A stretch of DNA of 64,000 nucleotides from Acidovorax sp. Leaf191 (GCF_001424425.1 NZ_LMPT01000018.1:1-64000); one strand, 5' to 3'; numbered from the stretch's first letter, positions 35,323-46,900 are shown. The notes: generated by a model from the letters alone, not told the origin. Numbers and translations are program-made.

Positions 35323-37251
35323 ATGCCACCAGCGAACATGGAACAACCCGCCGAGTACAACGCAGCCCGCCAGGGCGACTCCGACGGCAGCCCGCGGCCA
35401 AGCGAGCGGACATGGTCGGTGACACCCGACGTGATGATGGTGGCAGACGGTGCGGGGCGCCTTCTCGATGTCAATCCGGCTTGGACGCGCACATTGGGGT
35501 GGAGCCGGGAAGAGAGCCTGGGCCGGAGCTTCGAATCGTTCGTCCATGCCGCGGATATGCCCGCGACCCAGGAGGCCTTCAGGCAGCTGCAGCGCGGCGA
35601 GCCGGTGCTGCGGTTCGAGAACCGCTACCGTGCCAAGGATGGAAACTACCGCTGGCTGTCGTGGATCGCGGTGCCTGAAGGCAACGAGTTTCGGTGTTCG
35701 GCGCGGGACGTCACGCAGGACAAGACAGCGTCCGAAGAGCGCTCGAGGCTCTGGGCGCTCTCTTCCGACATGCTGGCCAGGGCCAACTACGAAGGCATGA
35801 TGACCGCGGTGAACCCCGCGTGGACGGCGGTGCTGGGCTTTGCACCCGAGGAGTTGCTGGCCACCCCCTATGTGGACTTCATGCACCCTGAGGATGCGGG
35901 CGTGACGCTGGCCGCGCTGGAGTCCATGGGGCAGACCGGCGATCCCACGCGGTTCGAGAACCGCATCCGCTCTGCCGACGGGCAATGGAAACACATCGAA
36001 TGGACGGTGTCACCAGAGCCGGGTGGCGTCTATTTCGTGGCGGTGGGCCGTGACGTGAGCGAGCAGAAGGCCCGCGAGCGCGAGTTGGCCGAGGCCCAGG
36101 CGCTGCTGCGGCAGGCGCAGAAGATGGAGGCCGTAGGCCAGCTCACCGGCGGCATCGCCCACGATTTCAACAACCTCCTGAACGCCGTATCGCTCAATCT
36201 CGAGATGCTGTCGCGCCGCGTGGAGTTGGGGCAGTACGACGGTCTGGCCAAGTACATCGGCACGGCCCATGCATCGGTCAAGCGCGGCGCCACCCTCACG
36301 CAGCGCCTGCTGGCTTTCTCGCGGCGGCAGACCCTCGATCCCAAGCCGATCGATGTCAACCGGCTGGTGGCCGGGGTCGAAGACATCGTTCGTGGCGCCG
36401 TAGGCCCCTCCATCCACGTCGACGTGGTGCTGGCAGACGACCTGTGGCCCGCCAACGTGGACGCGTCGCAGCTGGAGAACTCCATCCTCAATCTGTGCAT
36501 CAATGCCCGCGATGCGATGCTGCCGGAGGGTGGCAGGTTGGCCATCGAAACCGCCAACCTGTGGCTCGACAGCCACCAGGCGCGCGCGCGCGAGCTGCCG
36601 CAGGGCGAGTACATCTCTCTGGCGGTGTCGGACACGGGGTCGGGCATGGCGCCCGACGTGGTCGCGAGAGCGTTCGAACCCTTCTTCACCACCAAGCCCC
36701 TGGGGCAGGGCACAGGCTTGGGGCTGTCCATGGTGTACGGCTTCGTTCGGCAATCGGGCGGCCAACTGCGGGTGCAGTCCGAGGTGGGCCGGGGCACGAC
36801 GATCCAGCTGTACTTTCCCCGCCATGTCGGCGCAGTGGCCGCGCCGCAGCCGCTGGCCGCCGATGAGGAATCCGCCACGGGCGGTGGCGAGGTCATCGTG
36901 TTGATCGACGACGAGGAAGCGATTCGCGTGGTGGCGGCCGAGGCCCTGGGCCTGGCCGGCTACCAGGTGTTGCAAGCGCAGGACGGGCCCTCCGGGCTGG
37001 CGGTGCTGCAATCGGGCCGACGGGTGGACCTGCTCGTGACGGACGTGGGCCTTCCCGGAGGCATGAACGGCCGGCAGGTCGCCGATGCCGCCCGGGTCGT
37101 CCGCCCGGGGCTCAAGGTGCTGTTCATCACCGGCTACGCAGCGACGGCGGCCGTTGGCAACGGGCATCTCGATGCGAACATGCGGGTGCTGACCAAGCCT
37201 TTCGAAATGGCCGCGCTCGCGAACAAGATCGACGAACTTCTCAAGCACTGA
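35323..37251 (+). CDS. Cytosolic PAS-PAS hybrid histidine kinase with receiver
   Basis: A 642-residue protein with no membrane segment. Two PAS/PAC domains lie at about 30-140 and 150-260. A dimerisation/phosphoacceptor box of the GGIAHDFNNLLNAVSLNLEML type follows. ATPase motifs are NSILNLCINARDAM (N box), VSDTGSGM (G1) and GQGTGLGLSMVYGF (G2). The C-terminal receiver starts at VIVLIDDEEAIRVVAAE, with LLVTDVGLPG containing the phosphoacceptor and LTKPF the lysine. The ATG at 35323 has no obvious site; an ATG at 35338 is equally possible. It follows the chemoreceptor by 219 bases. Confidence 0.9.
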   Translation: MPPANMEQPAEYNAARQGDSDGSPRPSERTWSVTPDVMMVADGAGRLLDVNPAWTRTLGWSREESLGRSFESFVHAADMPATQEAFRQLQRGEPVLRFENRYRAKDGNYRWLSWIAVPEGNEFRCSARDVTQDKTASEERSRLWALSSDMLARANYEGMMTAVNPAWTAVLGFAPEELLATPYVDFMHPEDAGVTLAALESMGQTGDPTRFENRIRSADGQWKHIEWTVSPEPGGVYFVAVGRDVSEQKARERELAEAQALLRQAQKMEAVGQLTGGIAHDFNNLLNAVSLNLEMLSRRVELGQYDGLAKYIGTAHASVKRGATLTQRLLAFSRRQTLDPKPIDVNRLVAGVEDIVRGAVGPSIHVDVVLADDLWPANVDASQLENSILNLCINARDAMLPEGGRLAIETANLWLDSHQARARELPQGEYISLAVSDTGSGMAPDVVARAFEPFFTTKPLGQGTGLGLSMVYGFVRQSGGQLRVQSEVGRGTTIQLYFPRHVGAVAAPQPLAADEESATGGGEVIVLIDDEEAIRVVAAEALGLAGYQVLQAQDGPSGLAVLQSGRRVDLLVTDVGLPGGMNGRQVADAARVVRPGLKVLFITGYAATAAVGNGHLDANMRVLTKPFEMAALANKIDELLKH

Positions 37252-37464
37252 CCACAGGCCCTCGCCACCCCGCGGTCGGCGGATGGCCAGGCGCGCGGCG
37301 GGCCGGTGTCGGGGCATGGCCCATGGTCCATCACCCCGTGCAGCCCCCTGCCGACGGCATGTGGCGCCGGCCAAACTGCGCCCTCGACCTACACAAGAAG
37401 TCTGTCCATCGGGTGATGCTGTTCGATGTGCCTGCTGCGGCGTGCACATCCCCACGACGACACG

Positions 37465-38121
37465 ATGGACACACCCATGGACCACCATACCCAGCTTTCT
37501 GTTTCGCGGAGGGGCCTGCTGATCGCCGGTGCTTCCACAGCCGCCATGACCGCGGTGCCCGGCCAGGCGGGGGCGCAGACACCGCCCACACCCGTGCCCG
37601 AGGTGCCACACCAGCGCATGGCCTTGAAGGTCAACGGCACGGAGCACACCCTCCACCTGGACACGCGCACCACCTTGCTGGATGCCTTGCGCGAGCACTT
37701 GCAGCTCACCGGTACCAAGAAGGGCTGCGACCACGGCCAGTGCGGCGCCTGTACCGTGCTGGTGAACGGACGGCGCGTGGTGTCTTGCCTCAGCCTGGCG
37801 GTCATGAACGAGGGCACGAGCGTCACCACCATCGAGGGCCTGGGGACACCGAAGGCGCCCCACGCCTTGCAGGCGGCCTTTGTGCGGCACGACGGATACC
37901 AGTGCGGCTACTGCACGCCGGGGCAGATCTGCTCGGCTGTGGGCGTGCTCGACGAAATCAGGCAGGGCATGCCCAGCCATGCCAGTCCCGACATCGTGGC
38001 CCAGCCCCTGGTCTCGGCCGACGAACTGCGCGAGCGGATGAGCGGCAACCTGTGCCGCTGCGGCGCGTACTCCAACATCATTGATGCCATCACCGACGTG
38101 GCGGGGAGGGCTCGCACATGA
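37465..38121 (+). CDS. paoA: Periplasmic aldehyde oxidoreductase, 2Fe-2S subunit
   Basis: A 218-residue iron-sulphur subunit of the xanthine-oxidase family. The N terminus carries a Tat signal ([17 protein letters not shown]) cleaved near GAQ. The first 2Fe-2S cluster lies in [13 protein letters not shown] with a later cysteine in VVSCLSL. The second lies in [12 protein letters not shown] and [10 protein letters not shown]. Tat export with three separate subunits matches E. coli PaoABC, which oxidises aromatic and other aldehydes in the periplasm. The ATG at 37477 is an alternative start. The stop overlaps the next gene (ATGA). Confidence 0.88.
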   Translation: MDTPMDHHTQLSVSRRGLLIAGASTAAMTAVPGQAGAQTPPTPVPEVPHQRMALKVNGTEHTLHLDTRTTLLDALREHLQLTGTKKGCDHGQCGACTVLVNGRRVVSCLSLAVMNEGTSVTTIEGLGTPKAPHALQAAFVRHDGYQCGYCTPGQICSAVGVLDEIRQGMPSHASPDIVAQPLVSADELRERMSGNLCRCGAYSNIIDAITDVAGRART

Positions 38122-39068
38122 CCCCCTTCACCTACGAACGCGCAACATCGCCCGTGCAGGCCGCAGCCGCCTTGGCCGCACGGCCCGGCGCCCGCTTCAT
38201 TGCCGGTGGCACCAATCTGCTTGACCTGATGAAGCTGCAGATAGAGACGCCCGTGCACCTGGTGGACGTGAACGCTGCCGGCATGGGCACGGTGGAGCCC
38301 ACGGCGCAGGGTGGCCTGCGCATCGGCGCGCTGGTGCGCAACAGCGACCTGGCGGCCCACCCCCGGGTGCGGCGTGACTACGGTGTGCTGACCCGCGCGC
38401 TGGTGGCGGGCGCGTCGGGCCAGTTGCGCAACATGGCGACCACCGGCGGCAACCTGCTGCAGCGTACGCGCTGCCCATACTTCTACGACACCCACATGCC
38501 CTGCAACAAGCGCCTGCCCGGCAGTGGCTGCTCGGCGCTGGGCGGCGTCAGCCGCCAGCATGCGGTCATCGGCGCCAGCCAGGACTGCATCGCCACCCAC
38601 CCGAGCGACATGGCCGTGGCGTTGCGCGTGCTCGATGCCACGGTGGAGACCGTCGATGCCGCAGGCCAGGCGCGCGTCATCCCGATTGCGGACTTTCACC
38701 GCCTGCCCGGCAACACGCCGCACATCGAGACCGCTCTGCAGCCCGGCGAGCTCATCACCTCTGTCACGCTGCCCGCCCCGGTGGGTGGCACGCACACCTA
38801 CCACAAGGTGCGCGACCGGGCGTCCTATGCTTTTGCATTGGTGTCGGTGGCCGCCATCGTGCAGCGCGACGGCAGCGGCCGGGTGGCGCTGGGCGGCGTG
38901 GCGCACAAGCCCTGGCGCGTGGGGGCGGCCGAGGCGCTGCTGCCGCAGGGCGCGAAAGCCACGGCCGACCGCCTGCTGGCGGGCGCGCGCCCCACGCACG
39001 ACAACGCATTCAAACTGCCACTGGCCGAGCGCACGCTCGCTGCCGTGCTGCAACAGGCCAGGAGCTGA
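38118..39068 (+). CDS. paoB: Periplasmic aldehyde oxidoreductase, FAD subunit
   Basis: A 316-residue FAD-binding subunit. [22 protein letters not shown] is the FAD-binding signature. The segment [26 protein letters not shown] supplies cysteines that in PaoB bind an extra 4Fe-4S cluster. A C-terminal CO-dehydrogenase-flavoprotein domain follows. It has no signal peptide of its own and would be exported as a complex with the Tat-bearing PaoA. It overlaps paoA by four bases. Confidence 0.88.
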   Translation: MTPFTYERATSPVQAAAALAARPGARFIAGGTNLLDLMKLQIETPVHLVDVNAAGMGTVEPTAQGGLRIGALVRNSDLAAHPRVRRDYGVLTRALVAGASGQLRNMATTGGNLLQRTRCPYFYDTHMPCNKRLPGSGCSALGGVSRQHAVIGASQDCIATHPSDMAVALRVLDATVETVDAAGQARVIPIADFHRLPGNTPHIETALQPGELITSVTLPAPVGGTHTYHKVRDRASYAFALVSVAAIVQRDGSGRVALGGVAHKPWRVGAAEALLPQGAKATADRLLAGARPTHDNAFKLPLAERTLAAVLQQARS

Positions 39069-39072
39069 CGCC

Positions 39073-41313
39073 ATGAAGTTCGACACCCCCGCCACCGTCA
39101 ATCCCATTGACCAGCTCAAGATCATCGGCCAACCGGTGGACCGCATCGATGGCCTGCTCAAGACCACCGGCACCGCCCCCTACGCCTATGAGCGGCACGA
39201 TGTGGCGCACCGGCCCGCCTACGGCCACGTGGTGGGCGCGGCCATCGCCAAGGGGCGCATCCGCAGCATCGACCTGGCGCAGGCGCGCCGTGCGCCGGGC
39301 GTGCTTGCCATTGTCACGGCCCAGACGGCCGGCAAGCTCGGGCAGGGCAAGATGAACACGGTCCCGCTGCTGGCCGGGCCACAGGTCGTGCACTACCACC
39401 AGGCGGTGGCCCTGGTCGTGGCCGAGACCTTCGAGCAGGCCCGCGCCGCGGCACAGCTGGTGCGTGTGGACTATGAACGCACCCCGGGCGCCTACGACCT
39501 GGCTGCGGCCAAGGACTCGGCCACTGTGCCCGACAGCATCAACGGCGACGCGCCGGACACGGCCATCGGTGACTTCGACGGCGCCTATGCCGCAGCGCCG
39601 GTGAAGGTGGATGCCACCTACACCACGCCCGACCAGTCGCACGCCATGATGGAGCCGCATGCCACGCTGGCTGCGTGGAAGGGCGATGAACTCACCGTGT
39701 GGACATCCAACCAGATGATCGCCTGGGGCCAGGGCGAACTGGCCACCACCCTGGGCATCCCCAAAGAGAAGGTGCGCCTGGTGTCGCCTTTCATCGGCGG
39801 AGGTTTTGGGGGCAAGCTGTTCCTGCGCGCCGATGCGCTGCTGGCCGCGCTGGGCGCCCGAGCGGCCCGGCGGCCGGTCAAGGTGGCGCTGCAGCGCCCG
39901 CTGATCGCCAACAACACCACCCACCGGCCCGCAACGATCCAGCGGGTGCGCATCGGCGCTGCCGCGGACGGCCGCATCACCGCCATCGGGCACGAGAGCT
40001 GGTCGGGAGACCAGCCCAAGGGCTCTGCCGATGGCGCCGTGGACCAGACCCGGCGGCTGTATGCGGGGCCCCACCGCATGACCGCCACCCGCCTGGCCGT
40101 GCTGGACCTGCCCGAGGCCAATGCGATGCGCGCACCCGGCGAGGCCACGGGCCACATGGCGCTGGAGGTCGCCATGGACGAGCTGGCCGAAAAGCTGCAG
40201 ATCGACCCCGTGGAACTGCGCATCCGCAACGACACGCAGGTCGTGCCGGACACCGGCAAGAAGGGCCGGACAAAAGACAGCGCCGCAGCGGACAAGCCCT
40301 TCTCTCGCCGTGAGCTGGTGCAGTGCCTGCGCACGGGCGCCGAGCGCTTTGGCTGGAAAGAGCGCAAACCGCAACCCGCCCAGCGCCGCGAGGGGCGCTG
40401 GCTGGTGGGTCTGGGCGTAGCGGCGGCCTACCGCGGCGCGCCAGTTGAAAAATCGGCGGCCCGCGTGCGCCTGGATGGCCAGGGCCTCATCACCGTGGAG
40501 ACCGACATGACCGACATCGGCACCGGCAGCTACACCATCATTGCCCAGACTGCGGCCGAGATGATGGGCGTGCCGCTCGAGCGGGTGCGGGTGCGGCTGG
40601 GAGACTCCAATTTTCCCGTGTCCTCCGGCTCGGGCGGGCAGTGGGGTGCTGCCAGCTCCACGTCTGGCGTGTATGCGGCCTGCGTGAAGCTGCGCGAAGC
40701 CATCGCCCGCAAGCTGGGCATGGATCCGGCGACTGTGCAGTTCGCCGACGGCCAGGTGCAGGCCGGCGAGCGCAGCGTGCCCTTGGGGCAGGCGGCCGCT
40801 GATGGCGACATCACGGCCGAAGACGCCATCGAATTCGGCGTGCTGGACAAGAAGACGCAGCAGTCCACCCTTGGCGCGCATTTCGTGGAGGTGGCTGTGG
40901 ACGCCTACACCGCGGAAATCCGGGTGCGCCGCATGCTGGCCGTGTGCGCCGCGGGCCGCATCCTGAACCCCAAGTCCGCGCGCAGCCAGGTGATCGGCGC
41001 GATGACCATGGGCGTGGGCGGCGCGCTGATGGAGGAGCTGGCGGTGGACACGCGCCTGGGCTTTTTCGTCAACCACGACCTGGCGGGCTATGAGGTGCCG
41101 GTGCACGCCGACATTCCCCACCAGGAGGTGATCTTCCTCGACGAGGTGGATCCCATGGCATCGCCGATGAAGGCCAAGGGTGTGGGCGAGCTGGGCATCT
41201 GCGGCGTGAGCGCAGCCATCGCCAACGCCATCTACAACGCCACCGGAGTGCGCGTGCGGGACTACCCCATCACTCTGGACAAGGTCCTGGCCGGCATGGC
41301 CCGCGCCGCATGA
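39073..41313 (+). CDS. paoC: Periplasmic aldehyde oxidoreductase, molybdenum subunit
   Basis: A 746-residue molybdenum-cofactor subunit from the ATG at 39073 (AGGAG eight bases upstream). The N-terminal half has IIGQPVDRIDGLLKTTGTAPYA and the Moco loop IGGGFGGKLFLRADALLAAL. The C-terminal half has SSGSGGQWGAAS and the active-site glutamate in KGVGELGICGVSAAIANAIYNATG. It oxidises aldehydes to carboxylic acids, with electrons passing through PaoA and PaoB. The PaoD/XdhC-type maturation factor that follows paoC in E. coli is not found downstream here. Confidence 0.9.
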   Translation: MKFDTPATVNPIDQLKIIGQPVDRIDGLLKTTGTAPYAYERHDVAHRPAYGHVVGAAIAKGRIRSIDLAQARRAPGVLAIVTAQTAGKLGQGKMNTVPLLAGPQVVHYHQAVALVVAETFEQARAAAQLVRVDYERTPGAYDLAAAKDSATVPDSINGDAPDTAIGDFDGAYAAAPVKVDATYTTPDQSHAMMEPHATLAAWKGDELTVWTSNQMIAWGQGELATTLGIPKEKVRLVSPFIGGGFGGKLFLRADALLAALGARAARRPVKVALQRPLIANNTTHRPATIQRVRIGAAADGRITAIGHESWSGDQPKGSADGAVDQTRRLYAGPHRMTATRLAVLDLPEANAMRAPGEATGHMALEVAMDELAEKLQIDPVELRIRNDTQVVPDTGKKGRTKDSAAADKPFSRRELVQCLRTGAERFGWKERKPQPAQRREGRWLVGLGVAAAYRGAPVEKSAARVRLDGQGLITVETDMTDIGTGSYTIIAQTAAEMMGVPLERVRVRLGDSNFPVSSGSGGQWGAASSTSGVYAACVKLREAIARKLGMDPATVQFADGQVQAGERSVPLGQAAADGDITAEDAIEFGVLDKKTQQSTLGAHFVEVAVDAYTAEIRVRRMLAVCAAGRILNPKSARSQVIGAMTMGVGGALMEELAVDTRLGFFVNHDLAGYEVPVHADIPHQEVIFLDEVDPMASPMKAKGVGELGICGVSAAIANAIYNATGVRVRDYPITLDKVLAGMARAA

Positions 41314-41512
41314 GGACTGTGCCGTCACGGCATCAGCGCTCATCCATGGCTTGAAGGGGAGTGGCAGCACCCAATGAACTATGGGGCACTGCGCAGAGCT
41401 TCGACGCGCAGGCGGGAGTAGACTGCGCGCTTCATTCAATCCTTCGCCCACCGGCTTCCGGCACGGCCTGGCTGCACCAGCCACGCCATGCGCCTGCCAT
41501 CCAAGGCCCACC

Positions 41513-41929
41513 ATGATCTGCGCGATGTTGCTGTGCGTTGCTGCTGCGTCCTCCGCAGGCGCTGGGGAGGACCTCTGGTTTCCGCTGTACGGCGATCCGC
41601 AAGAGACGGGCGTGAACCTGGTGGAAGTCAAGCCCGAGCCCGTGGGATTGGACCAGCGTGTGATGCTGGACCTGCGCGTCTCGCGCGACAGGCCGCGCAC
41701 ATCCTTCCAGGGCCAGAAGTACCGGTCCTACTATGCGAAGGTGGTGGTGCATTGCCCGTCGCAAACGGCTTGGTATCTATCGCTGTCGTACTACGGACTT
41801 CCGCTGTGGAAGGGAGAGGTCGTGGGCCGCGAGGACTATGCGGAGGGCAAGGCCCCTGTGCTGTTCAAGGACGTGCCGGGGGAGCCCTACAAACGCATGA
41901 TCGCTGCGGCCTGCAAGGTCCGGGGATAG
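41513..41929 (+). CDS. Small exported protein of unknown function
   Basis: A 138-residue protein if it starts at the ATG at 41513, which gives a short signal peptide (MICAMLLCVAAASSAGAG). A longer in-frame reading from 41381 is possible but has no site. The mature part, about 115 residues, contains two cysteines (VVVHCPS, AAACKV) that may pair and many beta-prone stretches (YRSYYAKVVVHC, AWYLSLSYYG). It loosely resembles the small surface-adhesin-E type proteins, but I would not assign that family. It follows paoC by 199 bases and converges on a chemoreceptor. Confidence 0.65.
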   Translation: MICAMLLCVAAASSAGAGEDLWFPLYGDPQETGVNLVEVKPEPVGLDQRVMLDLRVSRDRPRTSFQGQKYRSYYAKVVVHCPSQTAWYLSLSYYGLPLWKGEVVGREDYAEGKAPVLFKDVPGEPYKRMIAAACKVRG

Positions 41930-41972
41930 CGGCGCGCCCCGCCCTGGCCTGGGCTGTTTCTGCAGTGGCCTC

Positions 41973-43529
41973 TCAGGCGGGTTCGTGCCCGAGCCGGAAC
42001 ACGGACACGGCGTGCACCAGTTCCTGCGACTGCGTGCTCAAGCTGAGCGCCGCCGCCGACATCTGTTCGACCAGTGCCGCGTTCTGCTGGGTGGCGGCAT
42101 CCATGTGCACCACCGACTGCACCACCTGAGACACTTCGTGGTGCTGGTGCCTGCAAGCGGTGTTGATCGCAGCCACCAGCTCGGACACCTTGTGGATGGC
42201 GCTCACCGCCTCGCCCATCGTCGCACCGGCGCTGTCGACCAGGCCTGAGCCGTGCTCCACCCGGCTGACACTGGTATCGATGAGGTTCTTGATTTCCTTG
42301 GCGGCCTGGGCGCTTCTCTGCGCCAGGTTGCGCACCTCGCTGGCAACGACCGCGAAGCCGCGGCCCTGATCGCCTGCGCGGGCCGCTTCCACGGCGGCAT
42401 TGAGCGCCAGGATGTTGGTCTGAAAGGCGATGCCGTCGATGACGCCGATGATCTCGGAGATCTTCTGGGAGCTGTCGTGGATGCCCTTCATGGTCTTGAC
42501 CACTTCCTGCACCACCGAGCCCGCGTTGTTCGCCACCGAGGCGGCGACACCTGCGATGCGGTCCGCTTCGGTCGCGTTGTCGGCATTCTGGCGAACCGCC
42601 GAGCTCAGCTGCTCCATCGTGGCGCTGGTTTGCTGCAGCGTGCTGGCCTGGTGTTCGGTGCGGGTCGACAAATCCTGGTTGCCGTTGGCGATCTCCTGGC
42701 TCGCGGCTGCCACGTTGTCTGCGTTGTGCCTGACGGTGCGCACGGCGTCGGACAGGCGGTGCGACATCGTGGCGAGTGCGGCCATGGCGCTTTCCGAATC
42801 CCCGTCGCGCAGCCGGATGGCGCGGGCCAGGTCGCCGTCGGCCACCGACTGGGCCACATGCTTGAGCGCATGCGGGTCCGCGCCCAGTTGCCGCACCACG
42901 GAACGCAAGTACAGCGACAGTCCCAGCAGCGCTGCCGCGATGCCTGCCATGACGGCAATCACGATATTGCGGTCCAGCGATGCCAGCGACTGGATCTCCT
43001 GAATGCGAAAGGCCAGGCGGTTGCCTTGGCGGGTTTTTTCTGCCGCCAAAGGCTGCAAAAGCCGGTTGCGGGCCGGAATGGTCTTGTCCACCAGGAAGGC
43101 GAACGCTTCCTCCTTTTTTCCGGCCTGTATGAGTTTGACGTTCTCCTCGCCCACGGCCCAGAACTCCGTCATCAGCGAGGGCAGCGGGGCGAACGCCCGG
43201 CGCCCATCCTCGTCCATCATGTTCTTGCCCAGGTGGTCCAGATGGTCGAGCAGCAGCTTTTTCTTGGCCCCGATGTCCGCAAGCGTCTCCGCGAGCTCCG
43301 CAGGCGTGCGGGCCAGGATGGCATGGCGAAGCTGCAAGGACGTGCGGGTGACGTTGAGCTCCAGTTCCCCGATGGTCACCAGCTGCGGGACGTTGGTGAG
43401 GTTGACGCGGTCCGCTGCCTCCGTCACCTTGTCCATCATGGACCAGACGATGACTGCTGCGATCACGAGCACGCTGATCAGCGACCCATTGATGAGCGCA
43501 AGCCGTTGCGCCAGAGAGAGACTTTTCAT
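41973..43529 (-). CDS. Methyl-accepting chemotaxis protein
   Basis: A 518-residue chemoreceptor. The ATG at 43529 ([17 protein letters not shown]) follows AGGAAA. TM1 is at about 12-32, a helical periplasmic ligand domain spans 33-185 and TM2 is near 188-210, followed by HAMP. The signalling tip is [44 protein letters not shown]. It ends at [13 protein letters not shown] without a CheR-binding pentapeptide. The stretch [21 protein letters not shown] is an unusual, histidine-rich variant of a normally conserved part of the adaptation helix. No chemotaxis signalling genes are directly adjacent. Confidence 0.92.
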   Translation of the reverse strand: MKSLSLAQRLALINGSLISVLVIAAVIVWSMMDKVTEAADRVNLTNVPQLVTIGELELNVTRTSLQLRHAILARTPAELAETLADIGAKKKLLLDHLDHLGKNMMDEDGRRAFAPLPSLMTEFWAVGEENVKLIQAGKKEEAFAFLVDKTIPARNRLLQPLAAEKTRQGNRLAFRIQEIQSLASLDRNIVIAVMAGIAAALLGLSLYLRSVVRQLGADPHALKHVAQSVADGDLARAIRLRDGDSESAMAALATMSHRLSDAVRTVRHNADNVAAASQEIANGNQDLSTRTEHQASTLQQTSATMEQLSSAVRQNADNATEADRIAGVAASVANNAGSVVQEVVKTMKGIHDSSQKISEIIGVIDGIAFQTNILALNAAVEAARAGDQGRGFAVVASEVRNLAQRSAQAAKEIKNLIDTSVSRVEHGSGLVDSAGATMGEAVSAIHKVSELVAAINTACRHQHHEVSQVVQSVVHMDAATQQNAALVEQMSAAALSLSTQSQELVHAVSVFRLGHEPA

Positions 43530-43611
43530 CGGATTTCCTGTGGTCGTCAATCTTTTGAAATACCGACCGGATCGCGTGCCTGTTTTGCGCAACCCAACAG
43601 GGCATGCGCCA

Positions 43612-43655
43612 ACTCCCTGAGGGGGAATAACTCCCTGTGGGGGAAGGTTTTCCCC
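43612..43655. repeat. Imperfect 18-bp tandem repeat and dyad upstream of the chemoreceptor
   Basis: ACTCCCTGAGGGGGAATA is followed directly by ACTCCCTGTGGGGGAAGG (15 of 18 identical). Each copy is itself nearly palindromic (CTCCC/GGGGG). A further dyad GGGGAA-ggt-TTTCCCC overlaps the end. It lies about 83-126 bases before the chemoreceptor start and may be an operator. The rest of 43530-43918 shows nothing else I can support. Confidence 0.5.
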
Positions 43656-43918
43656 GCATGGCCGCGAGCACGTCCAAATGCCGTCCAGACCAGTGTAGGG
43701 AAAGCACAAAATGCTGCAAGTTTTTTCTTGCGTGCTTGTCGTCCGCTCCTTTGATGGAAGCCTGGCCACATCCGATGCCGTCCCAATGGCGCTTTACATT
43801 GGACTGTGCTTCGATGAGCCGCCGCAGGAAGTTTTGCGCCCAAGTCGCGCTGCTGGCTGACACCGTTGAGCGGGTCGCGCCGTAGCATGATCGACTGGAT
43901 CAAAAAGCCATTCACGCC

Positions 43919-46900
43919 GTGCGCATCGCGACCTGGAACATCAACCACATCAACAAGCGGATCGACCTGCTTGTGGACTGGCTGCGCCGCACCAGTCCGG
44001 ATGTCGTTGCGCTGCAGGAGCTCAAATGCCCGGCGTCGGACTTTCCGGCTGCGGCCCTCGAAGCCGCGGGGTACCGGTCCCTCGTGGTGGGACAGCGAAC
44101 GTGGAACGGCGTCGCGCTCCTCTCGCGTGGACAAGAAGAACCTCTGGCGGTGGCAACCGCACTGCCGGGCGATTCCTCGGACAAGCAGGCACGCTATGTA
44201 GAGGCTGCCATCCATGGGGTGCTCTTCGCCTGCCTGTATCTGCCCAACGGCAACCCCCAGCCGGGCCCCAAGTTCGACTACAAGCTCAGCTGGTTCGACC
44301 GCCTGCAGCAGCGTGCACAGGCGCTCTGGGACTCCGGCCACCCGGTGGTACTGATGGGTGACTGGAACGTGGTGCCGACCGACGCGGACATCTACAAGCC
44401 CGATACCTGGCGCAACGACGCGCTGCTGCAGCCCGGGCCGCGCGCCGCCTTTGCCCAGGTGCTGGCGCAGGGCTGGACCGATGCCATTGCCAAGGTGCAT
44501 CGCACCAGTGTGCCGTTCACGTTCTGGGACTATCGGCGCAAGCGCTGGGAGCGCGATGCGGGTCTTCGCATCGACCACATCCTGGCGGGGCCGTCCCTGA
44601 AGGTGGTGGATGCCGGTGTGGACCGTGAAGAGCGTGCGCGGGAAGGCGCCAGTGACCATGCGCCGGTGTGGGCCGAACTCTCGCTGGGCAAGGCGCGCGC
44701 CCGGCGCAAGGCGGCGAGCCTGCCGGCGCCCGCCCGCTCGCGCACCGCGACCCCGCGGCCCGCGCCTGAAGCGCCGGCCGATCCGCCGCTGTCCCGCTAC
44801 AACGCCAAGCGTGATTTCACGAAGACTGCAGAGCCCTCGGGCGTCATGCCCAAGAAGCGGCCTGCCCCACGGTCCGGGGCTGCGCAGCCGCTGCACTTCG
44901 TGGTCCAGAAGCACTGGGCGTCCCGCCTGCACTACGACTTTCGCCTGGAACTCGATGGTGTGATGGTCAGCTGGGCGGTCCCGAAAGGCCCGTCCTTCGA
45001 CCCCGCCACCAAGTCGATGGCGATCCAGGTGGAGGACCACCCCATCGACTACAACACCTTCGAGGGCACGATCCCCAAGGGCGAGTACGGTGCGGGCACG
45101 GTCATCGTCTGGGACCGGGGCACCTGGGAGCCGGTGGACGATGCGCGGGAAGGCCTGCGCAAGGGCAAGGTCCTGTTCAGGTTGCACGGCCAGAAGCTCG
45201 CGGGCCTGTGGGAGCTGGTGCGCATCTCCAAACCCGGAGAAAAGAAGCAGGACCAGTGGATGCTCTTCAAGAAGCGTGGTGACGCCTGGGCGCGGCCGCG
45301 CGCCGAATACGACGTCATCACAGCGCTCCCCGACAGCGTGGTCGACAAGCCGCTCGGCCTCGTCGAAGAGCGGGAGCCGCGGGGCAGCGGGGCCGCGCCG
45401 CAGCGCGCGGCGCCTGGCGCATCCGACGCCGTGCAGGCGGCTCGCAAGGCCCGGCTCCCCGCCAGGCTGCAGCCCCAGCTCGCCACGCTGGTGGCGAGTG
45501 TGCCGGAGGGCGACTGGGTCGTCGAGACCAAGTTCGATGGCTACCGGGTGCTGGTGCGCATCGACGGCGAAGAGGTGCGCATCTTCACGCGCAACGGCAA
45601 CGACTGGACCGCCAAACTGCAGCCCGTGGCCGTTGCGGTGGCCGCGCTGGGCCTCACGAGCGCCTGGCTCGACGGTGAGATCGTCGTGCTCAACGACGCA
45701 GGCCTTCCGGACTTCAACCGGTTGCAGAACGCCATCGACAGTGCCCGTCCGCGCGACATTGTGTTGTTCGTGTTCGACGTGCCGTTCCTGGGCGGCCGGG
45801 ACCTGCGTGCCGTCCCGCTGGCAGCACGGAGAACAGTGCTGCAAGCGCTCTTCGATGAGCGCCACAGCGACACCGTGCGGTTCAGCGCGTCTTTCGATGC
45901 GCCGCCATCCCAGCTGCTCGGCGCCGCGTGCCAGATGGGCCTGGAAGGCGTGATCGCCAAGCGGGCGGACGCGCCCTACGTGTCGGGGCGCACCGAGACC
46001 TGGCTGAAGCTCAAGTGCCAGCACCGGCAGGAGTTCGTGGTGCTGGGGTTCACCGACCGGTCGCATGCGGCCCGGGAGGTCGGCAGCTTGCTGCTGGGCT
46101 ACCACGAGGGCGGAAAGCTGCACTCCGCGGGCTCGGTGGGAACCGGCTGGGATGCCGCTACCGGCAGGCAGCTGTACACCAAGCTGGCCAAACTGGAGGT
46201 GGCGACCTCGCCGGTGAGCGCAGACGAGGTCAAGCCGGGGCGATGGTCCCGGCGCAAGGCCGGCAGCGAGCGGTGGGTGAAACCGTCCATGGTCGTGGAG
46301 GTGGCTTTTGGTGATTGGACGCCGGATCTGCGCATCCGGCACGCCGTGTTCCGGGGTATCCGGACCGACAAGCCTGCCCGCGCGATCGTCCGTGAACAGC
46401 CGCAGGCGCCGCTGCAACCTCCGCAAGGTCGGCAGCAGGAGGCCCCAATGCCGCAGAAGACCGCTCTGCGGCGCAAGGCCGGCACCGTGAAGATCACCCA
46501 CCCCGAGCGGGTGGTCGACCCCAGCACCGGCCTGCGCAAGATCGATCTGGTGCACTACTACGAGAGCATTGCCGACAGGATGCTGCCGCACCTCAAGAAC
46601 CGGCCTGCCTCCCTGGTGCGCGCGCCGACCGGCATCACGGGGCAGCTCTTTTTCCAGAAACACCCCGACAGCAAGATGCCGGGCGTGAAGGCACTGGACC
46701 CCGCGCTGTGGCCTGACCACGCGGCGCTGCTAGCCGTCCACTCGGTGGAGGCGCTCGTCTCGGCCGCGCAGATGAATGTGGTGGAGTTCCACACCTGGAA
46801 CTCGAAGATTGCGCGCATCGACCAGCCCGACCGCATAGTGCTGGATCTGGACCCCGGTGAGGGCGTGACCTGGCCCATGCTGCAAGAGGCGGCCGAACTG

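Noticed and set aside
43547..46720. Minus-strand open frame of over 1,000 codons opposite the LigD gene
   Set aside because: Low-complexity His/Arg/Gly composition typical of an antisense shadow; the plus strand encodes complete repair domains.
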